Origin: Eucalyptus grandis
Taxonomy: Eukaryota; Streptophyta; Magnoliopsida; Myrtales; Myrtaceae
Assembly: GCF_016545825.1 (NCBI RefSeq)
Contig: NC_052614.1
Location: 45,077,212 to 45,141,211, forward strand
Direction of reading: 5' to 3'
DNA: 64,000 nt
The position numbers were made by a program, and so were the translations under genes. Positions 1 through 13,300 of the stretch are shown one piece after another. The notes below the pieces were generated by a model. That model was not told the DNA's origin and did not search any database. It saw nothing but the letters and a program-made list of their open reading frames with translations. The first letter of the stretch is position 1; every line of letters starts with the position of its first letter.

Positions 1-361
1 TTACTCAAGACCAGCTTAGATCTGTTTACTTCCAATTGTCGTTATGACAGCCCAAGTGAGATGGTCCCTAAATTTTTGTTATTAGTGATTGGCTGTGATT
101 GAACTTTGGTGCATATGTTCCTTGTGGGATTTATACTATTTCAATGTCTGAGTATGAAAGAAGGTCAATAAAAAAGCTCTGGGTATTTGTTCACTCTTAA
201 AGCTCAAAGTTCTGCCATTCTGTGAACTGCTTAGAATTGACTTTGGAAACTACAGCTGCTTTTGTATTGACAGTTATGATGCTCTCAGGGATGAAAAATT
301 ACTTTGAATCAAAATGATATCTGTATTAGTAGATGATCTACTATTGCATTGAAGATGCTTC
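1..361. other. Window-edge sequence, no gene assigned
   Basis: This is AT-rich sequence lying upstream of the recognisable part of the QWRF-like pseudogene. By the exon order of that family the large first exon should lie in or beyond this stretch. A short frame at about 1-63 is open, but it has no motif that I can tie to the family, so I leave it unassigned. Confidence 0.4.
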
Positions 362-3095
362 TGGGCATTACTTTATGGTCATATAAGTGATTTTGGCTCA
401 TGCAAGCAATGGAAGTGAGAATTCGCAAAGGGGGAAGCTTCTCTTTCCATAGAAAGCTAATATTATTTTTATCATAAGAAATTATCGACAGTGATATTTT
501 ATCGTAATACTGAATTTCAGATTGGCTTTGAGAGGGAGAGGGTTGGTTTGATTATTTTTCTGCCTGATTTCCCTCTGCAACTTTAAAGTGACCCTGTTTC
601 TCTGTCTAGCCTACTTCCTTTTGTATATATGCTCAAGATTTTTTCTTGAGATTAGGAAAGAAATGTTCTCAAGCTTTCTGCACTGAGACGCATGGAACTG
701 TGTTAAAATCAGATAAACATGGAAATGTTTGAATTGGTATGCATATGTAATTTGAGTGAGCGTGCTTGCGTGCATGTGTGTGCGTGTTGCGTGTGCATGT
801 GTGTGTAAGTGGTGACTTGTACCTGCACTATATTGTCTGTGAGCGGTATACTTTACAGTCATTTAAGTGTTTACTCCCTACTGTCTCTTGATTACTTTTA
901 CTGATTTCCATAATACTTGACTAACTTCTGCAGAAGACTTTATTCAATGTTTGGGTTGCTATGATTGAGCTCTGGGATTCTGTTATCATGAAGACTATTA
1001 TTCTTCAGCAGATGCGGCTAGAGCTCAAGCTGAACTCTATTCTGAATAATCAAGTAAGAACTTTCTGTTAAAGAAGCTTTCATGCTATGAGCAGCATCGG
1101 CTGAGTTCGTTGTTTCACCCATTACTAGCTTTTAGATTTCATTTCCTCATCTGTTTCATGCTTCTATGTTTTTTACTTGTTTATGGCTGAAATATGGTAA
1201 GAGCACTTCTGATGTTTTCATGAAAATAGTCCAGACCTTATGGTCTAAAATAGGATACCACAAAAGAAGTGGTTGGTATGATTGTATTTTGATGAGGTTT
1301 ATGTTTGATTTCTTTACTATATTGATAAACTTGTAAAAACTGACAGAAGTCCGAGCTACTTGATCAATTGACAAAATTCTGTTTGATTTTATACCTAGCA
1401 TCAATTTATAAGGAGGACAACTTCTGTTGCATATAGCTATTCTGATTAATCTTGGTGCACTTTTGTCCGATGAACTTTTATTTTAAATTTTCAGCTTGGC
1501 CAAGGAAGTGTAAACACGGCTCTATTTGCACACCTGTTCAAACATGTATTAGGCTTTTTGATTCTAGCTTAAACTTCTGCACTTTTAGAGGAAATTCTTT
1601 TTTATGAACTCTTATAGATCAATGTCCAGGATGATACTCTAAATGCTTTGCTTATAATGGCTCTCCTGTATCCTTAATGACCAATTCAGATGACCTACCT
1701 CGATGAATGGGCTTTGGTTGAGGAAGATCACATTAGCTCATTATCTGGAGCTGTAGAAGATTTAGAGGCTAGCACTCTTCGTCTTCCTGTTACTGGAGGA
1801 GCAAGAGTAAGTTGGTTTGCAAAGATTATTTTGTTGGTTTGAAAGAATAATTGCTGATCTGTATAATATCTGATCATGGCAAATTTTTATTCACAGGTAG
1901 ATATAGAATCTTTGAAAGGTGCTCTTTGCTCTGCTGTTGATGTGATGCACGCTACAGGATCCTCTATGTATCCCCTTTTTTCAAAAGTAAGACCTAGTTA
2001 TTATTATTATTTTTTTCTTTACTCATTTGTAGAGTGTTCTAGGGTCTTTGAGAATGGGATTTGTTGGTAAGGTCTCTTTCCTCAAGAAATTCCATTCTGT
2101 GATGGTGTAAGGAAGCAAAAAAGTTTTTTACATGTTTGCTTCATTGTAATTGGTTTGACTTATAGCACTATCAGATTGTACTACAGAGGAACAATGTTTT
2201 GAGGGAGGGAAATGGCTATTAGTTCATCGCAAATCATTGGTCATTATTCAAAGTTTAGTAATTCAGATGTTTTGTTGAACAAGTATCTCTGGGGAGGGAA
2301 ATTGCATTTTGTGGATACTTGCCCGTTGTGCTGTCTTCCATACCCATATACCGTTGGGTTTACAAAATTATATGATGTATATGTTTATCATAACCCCTTT
2401 TTTGACTTAATTGTTACTCAGATTGTTGTCTGATGCTCTTAAAACATGATTGCATATTCTTGCAAGGCCTAACGTCGTTTCCCTCTTCTTGTCCCTGAAT
2501 TTACAGGTTGAGGAAATGAATGAGCTGGTATCCGAACTGGCTCTTGCAGCAGCCGTGAAAGGGCAATGCTCGAACAATGCGAAACTTTATTGGCTTCAAC
2601 AGCTGCCATGCAGGTGTGGGACATAAATATTACGCTGAAATCTACCTCTATTTTTAGTCTGATATAGTCTGCTGCATAATGCTTACAGACTGAAAGTATA
2701 ATCCCGTACACATTTTACTGGTTTGAACGTGTTGTTGAAATCATAGTGGAATCATAATTTAGGATTTGATCGCAAAATCTAAAGTTCAGTGAAGTTGATA
2801 AAGTTTACCCCATATCTTCGCCTAGGGCATGTCTTAGCACAACATAAGATGCGACCTGTTTGCTTTGTGAAAGATCTCTTCGTAGTGCATGGCTAGCTAG
2901 CTTCAAAAGTGTTTCCTTTTTTGGATCTTTGTAACATCAATTTGTAGCGTGAGCTCTCTTTCTCAGATGTTTGGTTTTTGCTTTTGTCAATTCGCAAAGG
3001 TGGAGGAATGCAGCCTCAGGACGCATCTCTCGCAATTGAAGCAGACGCTGGAGAAAAGGAGCACCCTATTCCGGCCGTCGAGATTGCCTTCTTGA
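362..3095 (+). pseudogene. QWRF motif family gene (AUG8/SCO3-like), decayed
   Basis: The QWRF family includes Arabidopsis AUG8 (augmin subunit 8) and SCO3, which are microtubule-associated. Six exon-like blocks are visible. The first, about 362-457, carries the QW of the motif (407-412), then an in-frame TGA (416-418), then FA and a decayed GEASLSIES stretch, with no donor site. Four later exons have good splice sites: 934-1053 (TLFNVWVAMIEL), 1690-1806 ([19 protein letters not shown]), 1897-1986 (LKGALCSAVDVMHATGSS) and 3000-3095, which ends RTHLSQLKQTLEKR and a stop at 3093-3095. The exon at 2507-2613 (VEEMNELVSELA, then ERAMLEQCETLLA in another frame) is 107 bp, one base short of phase. 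All other internal exons are phase 0, so the loss of one base near 2550 breaks the frame. The C-terminal half is otherwise well conserved, which suggests recent decay or two assembly errors. The N-terminal exon lies outside the window or is lost. Confidence 0.8.
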
Positions 3096-4211
3096 CTGTC
3101 CTTAATATAACGCGTTCCACAGATCGACTAAGGTCTGTTCCGGCGTCGACGCTTGTATATTCATACCCCGCCTTTTTTTCTCTTCTTTAATTCTTTTTCT
3201 TTTTTGTTCCATTAATTTTTTTTCGGCTTTCCTCTTCTGCCGTGGTGGCACCACCAGGCCCCACCTTCACAGTGTAATTTTGATCAAACGGTTTGAGTAT
3301 AATTAGAAAAAGCAATGCAGAGAGAGCAAAGGGATTGAAATGAATGATGTCCAGTGCAAAATTTAGGAATGAGAGAGTGAAGATTTTGTGTATTGTTTGT
3401 GGTTTGAAAAAGCAAAAGGCAAGCTAATGATTTGATGAAAATAAAATCTCTGATATTTTTCTTTAGTCGTTCAATCGATTACCTCCCGAACAATTAGACA
3501 TCCAATTGTAATCACAAGTACCTAATCAGGATAATAACACAAATGATCTTGAACTTTTGCAAAATGCAAAATGCACGATGTGATCACTGAACTTTTAATT
3601 TATTCAACATGATCCATGAAATAGATCTTAATGTGGGACAGCATTCAAATTGTTAATGGTATACGTTCAATTTAATTTTTGAATTATATGAAAATATTCA
3701 ATGTTGTAACTTGAATTAAAAAAAATAATATCAGATATTTTTCATGTAATCTATAAACTAAATTTCACATGTATCAAAGATTCATGGATTACATCGAATA
3801 ATTTTAAAGTTTAAAGATGACATTGCACATGGAAGTGAAGTTCATAGACCAAATTTAACAAACTAAAATCTCGAAAATTACATTACACATTGGGACAAAA
3901 GTTAGGGATTATTAATATCATTTTCCATATCCAATTTGCAAGGGCTCTCTAGCAAGCTATGTCCGGGGCCGAATACAATGGCCTCAGATCTCTTTACGAG
4001 TCGAAGGATGGTGCGATCTATTGGTTCCAAGGTTCGATTTACCTTTGATTTAGATGTATGTTTAGACCGAAATTGAACCTAGTGATTCGGGAAAGTGCCA
4101 GACCCAAATCAGACCACTGAAGAAGTTTACAATCCAAGCCCAAATCACTTCCTTTGCTCTTGTTCTTCGTTTTACTCCTTTTGATCAAGTGGCCAGAAAA
4201 TCTGACGGTCG
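3096..4211. other. Intergenic AT-rich spacer
   Basis: I see no gene here. The sequence is AT-rich, with low-complexity T-runs just after the QWRF stop and loosely repeated phrases built on 'aacttttaatttattcaa' that recur in the 9.2-10.3 kb spacer. These are probably old transposon debris. Confidence 0.5.
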
Positions 4212-4512
4212 GGCCCCGTTTGGTATATGTGGGAATGAAATAACGGGGACAAGATATAAGAAATCCCAATAGAATTGTTTCAACTGGCTATACATAATGG
4301 GATATTGACAAGTGAGCTTACCACATTAGCTATCTTTATACAAGGCTTATTTAAAAATCCACATATCTACTTGCCTTTTTTTTTTTTTAAATATATTAAC
4401 TCATTCCCATTGGTTCTTATTCTTTCGCACCTCCCCCACCATATTAACGAACATGCTTCGATTTAAATCAATTCATATTTCCATTCTGCATCATTCCAAG
4501 TAACCAAACGTG
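4212..4512. mobile_element. MITE-like element, Tourist-type ends
   Basis: The left end reads GGGCCCCGTTTGGTATAT and the right end, reverse complemented, reads GGCACGTTTGGTTACTTGG. These are imperfect terminal inverted repeats of the Tourist/PIF-Harbinger style. A second copy of the right-end phrase (aaccaaacgtgcc) at about 4567-4579 makes the right boundary uncertain. I could not find a clean target-site duplication. Confidence 0.4.
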
Positions 4513-5019
4513 CCAATAAGAAAAAGTAAAGGGAATTGGGCTTTCATTATGACCCAAAAAAAAAGTAACCAAACGTGCCAACAAAGGGAATTGGGCTTTC
4601 ATTCCCATTCTAGTTAGCCTCAATTCCTTTAATAAACATGTCCTTGAGAGTAAAAACAAAGCAGATAGAAGCAGAACTTCCTGGGGAACAAAAATAAATC
4701 AAAGTGTGCATGGACTAACACATGCTTCTTGCTTTGATGTACAAGAGCTCCATTGGCAAGAGATTGCTTCATAACTGTGCTTTTAAGGTAGTACACTTCA
4801 TTGACAAAGTACATTTTGTATTCAACTTAGGACTAGTCCAGCAGGCAAAGTGCTGCTATTTGCTGAACTTGTTTTAAACCTAGTTAGCCGGTTCTCGAAA
4901 TAGGCTGCGTTGTACACGTTGCTGTACACAAGTTACAAAAATTTCCCAATCTAAAGAAAATTCAATACATTAAGTAAAACAAAAATGGCCCGCGAGTCTT
5001 CTACCTCAGCGCTTGGCTC
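4513..5019. other. 3' flank of the IF3 gene
   Basis: No coding evidence. The sequence has a repeated phrase (gggaattgggctttcatt, twice around 4530-4605) from the edge of the MITE-like element. The part nearest 5019 should hold the IF3 3' UTR, which is transcribed on the minus strand. Confidence 0.5.
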
Positions 5020-8000
5020 TCAGATGCCAGCTGAGACTTCATTGGCAGATGATTTATCTGGTTTCTTTGGCGGCTCTTGACCTTTCTGCAGAAGAGCTTT
5101 GTTTGGGACCAAAACGATGGACATGTTCCTTTCTCTAAAGTTCTTGCTCTCCTCGGTTGCAAGCTGTAGGTTCATGTCCATGATTAGCCAAAGTGGAAAC
5201 TCATAGGAAGGTAGAATATGCAGAATTACTGTTAAGTTGTGACTGAGATAAGCATTAATCTGTAGAAACGGACAAATAGCTTCTTGAGAGATTTCTTACG
5301 TATACGATCACCACTCAAAAGCCACGAGGTTTTAGAAGGACACATGACAAAACATTGAAATATAATATCCGAAACTCGATTTTGCTTTAGTTTGACATTT
5401 GTGATATTACAAGCTAATTAATATATCACAAAATATAAGGGTGACTCTGTCCCAAGAATAATAATAATAACACTAATAGAATCTTTTGTTTATGTTTTCA
5501 TCGTCCCTTGGGATTTGCACAAGGCATTGTCCCGGTTTCGGGGCATCAGACAGGAACTTTTCTTCATGGGAAAATGTAAGGAGGTTTTTTGACAGCCAAA
5601 ATTATTGAACATATACATCCCACAAAGTGCATGTATTAGGAATACCTCTCCAACGTCATTCTGGAAACGTTTGATTAGCTCAATGGCATTATTTCTGAAG
5701 TCATTTTCACGACCTTTTAAGTTCACTATAACTTTAACCTGCAAGAATTATATGAAATTTTCACACATAGAGGTCCCATTATATTAGTATATAAATAAGC
5801 AACATGTGCCAACATCATAAAGAATGATCCAACCAACCTTATCACCATCTTTCAAAAACTTCTGTGCTGCTCTTAAACGTACAGAATAATCATGCTGATC
5901 AATGTTGTAACTGTCCACAAAATGCCACACAATTAAAAGACAGACCAGTGCATTTGGGAGACAGACATGGGCAGAATCTCAATAACCACACACAGACTGT
6001 CAGTATACATAAGGATTGCTACCACCCACACTCTGTTTATAAATTTTTTATACATTTTGAGCTAAAAAGAGTACAAGCAAATTCTTATGTATGTGGACAG
6101 GATTAACCAAATCACTTAATACCTCAGTTTGATTTGCATAGACTGGAGATTGTGAGTTCGATCCACTCCTCACACTCGAAATTAACATTTAAATTATCAG
6201 TAGACTTCCTCTTAAAGAACATTCCAAACACACCAAAATAACCTCTAACATATACAGGAAGTCTACCAACTAATAATAACTGGAGATCAAAGGTGGAGAT
6301 GATGCAAAAAAAGAAAAGAGCACACAGTTGGGTTAAATAACTTGAAATTTCAGAGTAAATCCTTACCCCATTTTCAGCTCCTTCAGATCCATACGACTAG
6401 CTAAAAACGCAAAGGATAATTTTATTAGTACACATTATCGTTAATGAAAATCTGCACATGATCACTATAGAACTCCTAAAGTTAGGCAGAGCAGACATTC
6501 ACCAGCACTTTTCTTCTGCTGCTCCCGTTTCTTCTTTTGTTGTTCGTATTTGAATTTCCTGGGAGGATAAAAAACATTGACAAGAAAAAACAGTAGCCTT
6601 AGATTTTCCTTAGATGACAAATAAAGTTGGCTACACTCTTAAACCAATAGGTGAGGTCAGTACAATTATTCGCAGAACTTTTCATAAAGGCAGGGCTTTT
6701 CCCGGAATTCTGATAACATAATTTGCCACATGTGACAACAGCTTTGAAAATCTTCGAATGACAAATTTTCCCGTATAACATTAAATTGGCTTAGAAACAT
6801 CACTACATCATCAGATCAAACCAGAAACTGAGCGAGCTTAGGTTCTGAAAAAATCATGACAAGACCAAAAGCATTGCAAACCCACTAGCAAAGAAACATA
6901 AAGACACAAAGGAAGAAAGAGGAGTAGGAAATTAGGGTTGGTAAAAGAGATGATCAAACCGTAAAAAAAAAAAAATATGCACAATTGCAAGTTATCCCTG
7001 ATGAGTAAATACAGAAAGGAAGTTCAGTGAGAACACCAAGCAGTACCAACAAAATGATGGGAAAAACAAAAATAAATTTCTTCAATCTTTAGGTATGGAG
7101 CAGATTATTAAAAAATCATGTCTATGCAGATTAATTGCAAGTGTGTTGATTGTATGTCATATTCCATGTCTAATGCACTTCCAGAATATGAAGAGGGATA
7201 TCTGAGGTCTATACTTGTAATCCATGATTCTGACCACTGGGGGATCCGCATCGGGGGACAATATGACCTGCATTTAAGCAGCCAAAAGAAAGACATTGCT
7301 AATCTTTTCCATGAAAAAGCTTGGAGGTTAAGACTATGATATCCTAAATGCATCTTTGCAGAAAATGTCAAATTGCTCATGAGCAAACATGCAAATTGCA
7401 AAACTCCATTCCTCAATTAATTTGTCAAAAATTACAACCAAGATATTCCAAAGATATGGAGCAGATTATTAAAAAATCATGTCTATGCAGATTAATACAT
7501 CTTGTGATAGACCATAGTTGATCTCACGTCCAATGCTCAGTGCCAACCCCGAGGTACTGACCAAGAAGGAAGAACTGATGGAGATTATATTGAAATTAGT
7601 AGTTTAGGTATCAAGATTCCCCAAAATATGACTTTTCTTCGGTGGAAAAAATTCTGACAACCTGATACAAATCTTGAAGTCACAAATTCCAAGTTTCCAA
7701 GTGCAATCTTCTTTCATCATGTGTCAGTACCGTCATTGAGTACATATTAAAAGTTGACTAACTTCTCATACATCATTCACGACCATTAAAAATAAAATAT
7801 TGGATTCTTTTGAAAGCTAATTCCCAAACACTAAATATGCAAACTCATGAGCATTATACAATATACTGCTCGTAGTTAGGCATACTTCTCATATGTGATC
7901 CCAAGATTTTACATCTTTTGCCAACCCCAACACAAGAAGCTATAGGCAGACATATATTCTCCAAGAACAATTTTCAATTTTGGAGTGTTCCACCCATTTT

Positions 8001-8975
8001 GTTGTGAGAATAAATCTAAAATATAGTACTTCTTGGTATATGCTATCAGTGTGGACAGATAGAAAAGCAACACAAGCACGAGACCTTTGTACCGAAATCT
8101 AGCATATCTTCCTATTGCATTTCAGATTAATAAAAGAAAAAGTTTAAGAATTTGACGACTATAATTCATACCAGATCGAGCTCAGCATCCTCAGCCATCT
8201 TAATTGCCTCACTTTTAGACATCACCCCAACCTACACCAAGATATAAGTCAATGAGCCACAGCTTTAACAAGAACATGCATACAAAAGGAACAGAAACAG
8301 TCCTGAAAAGCATCCCTAACTAAGTTCAAGCCAACTGCAGCCATTCAATTTCAAATACAAAACCCTCTCAAAGGCTCGTTATTATAACTACACTGATGAG
8401 AACAACGAGTGTTACCTCGACTTCAATCCAAAATGCAGAAACGAAGGAGAAAAGAAGGAAGAAGGAAACCGACTCACCATATCTTGTTTCTGATCAATCA
8501 AGCGTACAGTAGCCGACCTGCATCAATCCACCACACGGACGTTGAACACCATCATTCGCGAACATCAATCCGATTAACCTCAGATTTGGCCAACATGCTC
8601 AAACAAATCATCCAAAGAAGAGAAGCTCGGAGCACGTCACCTGATGGTGGACATGTCGAGCGCCTGGTCGTCCTCGGAATCGCTCTGCCGGGACCGCCTC
8701 CAGTCCCTGGACCCCGAGAAACGCGATCCTCCGCCTCCGCCGCCGCCGTAGCGGCACGCGACGGAACCTCCGCGGGGGGCGAGGACGAGGGAGCATCTGG
8801 CGAGGCCCGTCGCCTCGGGGAGGCGGACTCCGAAGAGCTTCGACGACTCGAGCGAGGAGAGGGAGAGAGGCGGAGACGCCGCCGCCGCCACCGCCGCCGC
8901 CGCCGACGTCGCCGGCGTCGCCGTAAAGCTCGTGAGGACGGGCTTGAAGGCGAAGGTTCCGGTGACAGCAGCCAT
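5020..8975 (-). CDS. IF3-2: Chloroplast translation initiation factor IF3 (nine exons)
   Basis: IF3 binds the 30S subunit and controls start-codon selection; this is the plastid form, close to Arabidopsis IF3-2/SVR9 and its paralogue IF3-4. Exons in coding order: 8975-8641, 8517-8478, 8231-8172, 7267-7215, 6558-6503, 6400-6367, 5910-5838, 5738-5646, 5163-5020. They sum to 888 bp, every phase joins, and the product is 295 residues. Residues 1 to about 75 are Ala/Ser-rich, as in a chloroplast transit peptide, followed by a Gly7 run. The IF3 N domain starts near residue 112 (RSATVRLID) and includes SKSEAIKMAEDAELDLV and DADPPVVRIMDY. A basic linker holds KKKREQQKK. The C domain starts near 184 (MDLKELKMGYNIDQHDY) and includes VKVIVNLKGRENDF and ERNMSIVLVPNKALLQ. 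I chose the ATG at 8975 because it opens the transit peptide; the frame stays open upstream to 9128. The gene is divergent from the PRD2-like gene. Confidence 0.95.
6121..6185 (+). mobile_element. Possible tRNA-related SINE fragment in an IF3 intron
   Basis: The string gtgagttcgatcc looks like an RNA polymerase III B box (GGTTCGANNCC type) and is followed by a short TC-rich tail. It lies in the sixth IF3 intron. No A box, poly-A tail or target duplication is clear, so it is at best a truncated piece. Confidence 0.3.
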
Positions 8976-10358
8976 GGCGTCGTAGCGAGGGAGCTCGAGC
9001 GAAAATTCGTTGTTCAATTCGTCTTCATCTGCATTCGCGCACTCGCCGTTGCAATCATCGTCTTCCTTATCCACAACGACTCCTTTTCGCTGAAGAATCG
9101 GGGCTCCGAATGGGCCGGAAAGGGCCACCGAGCCCGTTTCTTCATGGGCTTGGACAGGCCCGCCCAGCTGGAATACGGGCCGAAAATTAAAAGATTTTAA
9201 AAATGAGAAAATGATACAAATGATTTTGAATTTTGATTAATTTATTTATTTTACAATTTTTTTTTTTTGATAATCAAGGACTCCGTTACATGCCCCCATG
9301 CCCGAACATCTCTTAAGGACCAGGTGGAAGACTAATACAACAATCCACCGCCATGTCCCCACTTAAATTTTTAACAACGCAAGATTTTGAACTCATTCTC
9401 TTAACCAACTCATGATGAGAATGAGATTTTTAAAATTTTAATTTGTTCAATAATCTCTAAAATTTAATTTAATATGTAATATGATATTTGGAGTATAATT
9501 TTTGAACATTTTGTTTATATTTTCAATTTAAAATGATCAATATATATTTATATAATTTTTTTTTGTTCAATCATCCCTAAAATTTAATTTAATGTGCAAT
9601 ATAATCCTAAAACTTTAATTTATTCAATATAATTTTTGAACATTTTATATATATTTAATTTAAAATGCTAAATATTATTCTTAATATTGAATTAATGACA
9701 AGATTACACCAAACTTTTTTTTTTTTTATAGTTTAAGAACTATATTAAATATACAATAAAATTTTCAAATCCAATAAATTATAGGGTTAATATTTTGAAA
9801 AATATGTACCAAATTTATCCAAAATTAATTTTTTGACTATAAAAAATCACAAACTAGTACACATGTCATAAATTTACCTCGATTAATCATTAAAAACCAT
9901 AAACTGATATATTTGTGACAAATTTACCTTAAACTAATTTATTTAACTACCAAAAATCCCAAATGTACAAATACATCATTCGTTAAATTAGATTAATATC
10001 ATGAAAAATTACAAAAATTGTATAACTATAACAAATAAAGGATGAAATCCCAAACCTAAGACATATTAATCAATTATCACGTGTCATTCAACTTAGTAAT
10101 TTGATAGTAAAATTTGACGAAAATTAATAGAGAATAAATTCGTCATAACTATATCAGTTTTTGGTAAATTTATTAAATGTGTATGGGTTTGAAGTTTTTG
10201 ATGGTTAAAAATTAATTTTTATTAAATTTATCATAAATGTACAGTTTGGGGTTTTTCAAGATAATAACTCTAAATTATAAGTTTTGGATAATATTAAATA
10301 TTTTAAGAATATATTAAATTAATTAAAAATTAAAGAATCATGATCGCGTCATTATCTC
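8976..10358. other. Intergenic region between IF3 and the PRD2-like gene
   Basis: The first 200 bases are GC-richer and should hold the IF3 promoter and 5' UTR. From 9190 on the sequence is strongly AT-rich and carries diverged repeats of phrases such as 'aaaatttaatttaatgtgcaatataat' near 9460-9660. I see no open frame with family resemblance. The two genes diverge from this region, so both promoters must lie in it. Confidence 0.5.
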
Positions 10359-13300
10359 TTGAAAAAGCGTAGCAAGATATTCTCCAGATCGTCTCCCGCT
10401 CTCGCGTCTCGTTCATTTGGGAGCGAGCATGTCTTCTGGTTCGAGCGAACGGCGACATCAACCGCCGCCGCCGCCGCCGCCGCCGCCGACGACGGCGGGG
10501 ACTCCGATGACCGGCGGAAGCTCGCCGTCGCCATTTCTCTCCTGCGTTCCAAGTTCCTGAAGAACCGTACATCTCCTCCTCCTCCTCCTCCTCCTCCTCC
10601 TCCTGCTGAATCCGACGTTCTGCGATGGAAGCGAAAGGTCTGCTCTCTCTCGCTCCTCCCTACTTCGCTCCAATCGCCTTCGTCGCATCTTCCTCTCTCA
10701 CCGGAAGTAATGCTGTCCGTGCCGCTGTCGTTGCCTGTGGTTTTTAAGGCTAAGGAGCGAAAGCAGGAGCTCTTGCGTCTCAGAGAGGATCTCAAGGAAG
10801 CAGAAGGTTCGCGTTCTTCGAATCTCTCTCTCTCTCTCTCTCTCTGTCGCTGCTCCCGATTGTGTCTTTGCTTTTCTATTGGTAGAGTTTCGTGATCAGA
10901 GACTCTGTTTTGATCGGTTGTTTCGCGCCAGAAGCATCGCACTCCGCTGCATTCCCTCAGGTCGCGTCCTGCAAGTGCTATTTCTTCGACGACTTGGGGA
11001 AGCTGAGCCCCGACCGGCTCGGAGACGGCTCCGATCACCGATTCAGCGATGTTCTTCGCCGGAGATTTCTAAGACAAGGTTTTCTTCACATTAAATCGTG
11101 GTCATCGCCATGGGACGCCAGTTTGAGTTTCGACGATCTCAAGGACTCGATTTGCTTCTCTCGCTTTGCAGTGCGATTCCGGGAAAGTAAGAGGAGAAGA
11201 GATGATTTGCATCAGCGCCGGCATCTCTCAGGTGCTTTCTTTTGGTCGATGTTTATAATTCCAGCATGCTCAAAATGTCTATCCATGAACTTCACGAATA
11301 TCTCGATATTGTCAGTGTTGAGGAGGAATTAGTGAATTTTGATCAGATAGTTCAAATTGTACCACGGTTTGGAATATAATGTCCTTTTGTAGTTGTACTT
11401 AGTTGTCAAACTTCCGATGTTGCTAGCCTCACTCGTGCAATAATCCAAACTAGACTTCCTGAGGTATCACATCCTCACCTTTCATTTTTAACTAAGTTGA
11501 ATGATTGCGCTATACAGCCTTATATGATAAGTTTTCACCAAATGGATTCTGGTACTGGTAGTGACTGGGCAAGGGTAAAGGTGGAGGATTTTAGGTACTC
11601 GTTGTTATGTAATGACTGAGAAAAACCCTTAGAATGAATTGGGGATTTGGACTTGAGAGAATGGTGCAATGACTGACTTTGAAAAGCACGAGACGTTTTC
11701 GTTTTCATTCCTATAGCACAAATGATCTGGATATCTCTTTCACAAAGCTAGTACCCTCCTGTCAAGGGACTTCCAAAAGTTTCTTTGTAGTTGGCCTTTC
11801 CCTGTATTAACATATAATTCTTGTTAACCCATGAATTCGGCAGTATAATATGCTAATTATGGCTATATCTGATTTTCCGGAGTCCTTGTACACATCAATT
11901 TCAGATGTAACAACTATAGATGAAGTGGAGCATCTTTGTGCTGCTGCTGATTTTCTTGTGGAGCTTTGTGACGCTACTTCATCTGTGAGATTTCTCTCTC
12001 TGTGTACTCTGTGATTACATTCTATTTATCATAAATAAATTGTATCCGAATTGTTTTGTTGTAGGTTGAGGAGGATAATTTTGCTAACTGGTCACATCAA
12101 GCTGTAGACTTCATCCTAGGTATTGAGAGCTTGCATAATTATTCCTGAATTTAAATTTCTGTAAGTTGCATTCACCTTCACTTCTCAATTTCATTATCTG
12201 CAATTGCCACTTTCAATTTTGGGTGTTTTCCTTGTAAGCTGTGTTGCTGGTTCATTGATATGTTGAGGAAGTCCAGAGAAGAACCCAAACACTCAGTTGT
12301 GAAGTCATCAAATAACGTATCAAAAGTAAAAGAGAGATTGTTTGTCTTCTGTGAACCTATGTTTATTAGAGTTTGCACATGGTGGTCTACGTATTGGGAT
12401 GTCTGCTGCAAGGATGAATGTTATTTACTGCACCAGTGTCATTGTGACAAGTTGAGAGATGTGCCCAAGTAATTTGCCAGCACCCTTAATTTGAAGCTGT
12501 AAATCATTTTCACACAGAGAAATTTTTAGAGTGAACTATTCATGGTTTTGAGCAAGGTGGTTAAGTATTTGGTTAAATCTAAATGGCACTGGAATTGCAG
12601 CAAGTACTTTCTGGAAGTTTTGAGGTCAATGATTTGATGTTAGTTTGTCCAGGTTTCTTGCCAATAGAAATTTATGAAGATGATTGTCTGTGCAATTTGG
12701 CATTCCTGCCAAATGCCTTTTTTGGTCTTCTGGTTAATTTTCTAACAATGGTCTCTCCGAAGCTTCATTGAAGAATCTATTATCAGTGAAAGAGAACATG
12801 GAAAGCATTGAAGGTATTGTCAACAGTTTGATATTGCGTTTGGTTAGAAGGATGACCTCTCTTTTGGGAAAAGATGGTGGTAAGTCTTTCTGATTCCAAT
12901 CCTTCTCCTCTTGATTTAATGACACCTTAAACTGTATGATTGATGAGTGACTTATATGTACTGCAATCGTTCACTTTCCTCAGTTACAGTTACAGTCGAT
13001 CATTGGTGTTTCCATTTTGTTAGTGACTCATAATACTTATTCCTCTGCTGCATCATTTTGTTTTAGGGCGGGATGATGTTGGCAATGATGTGCAGTTCCA
13101 TGTTCAGCATTTGATTCGGAAACTAGGAACGGCGGTCTACCTAGGACAAAGAGCATTAGTGGCAGTTTCTCAAAAGATTCCTGTCGTGGCAGAAAGTATA
13201 CTCTTTTCAGATCCTTTTGATGATAAATTTCCTGACATGCATCAGTATATGTTCATCTTGTAAGTAAATCAACCATGACTTCTCCTCTAGTGGATCATAT

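Noticed and set aside
1156..2711. Small frames of 60-80 codons in the QWRF introns
   Set aside because: They lie in introns or overlap exons in wrong frames and start or end without sense.
8409..9200. 263-codon plus-strand frame rich in Arg
   Set aside because: Antisense to IF3 exons 1 and 2. The poly-Arg comes from the complement of Ala/Gly codons in the transit peptide.
10352..11038. 228-codon minus-strand frame
   Set aside because: Antisense to PRD2 exons 1-3, crossing introns, with simple-repeat runs; no homology recognised.
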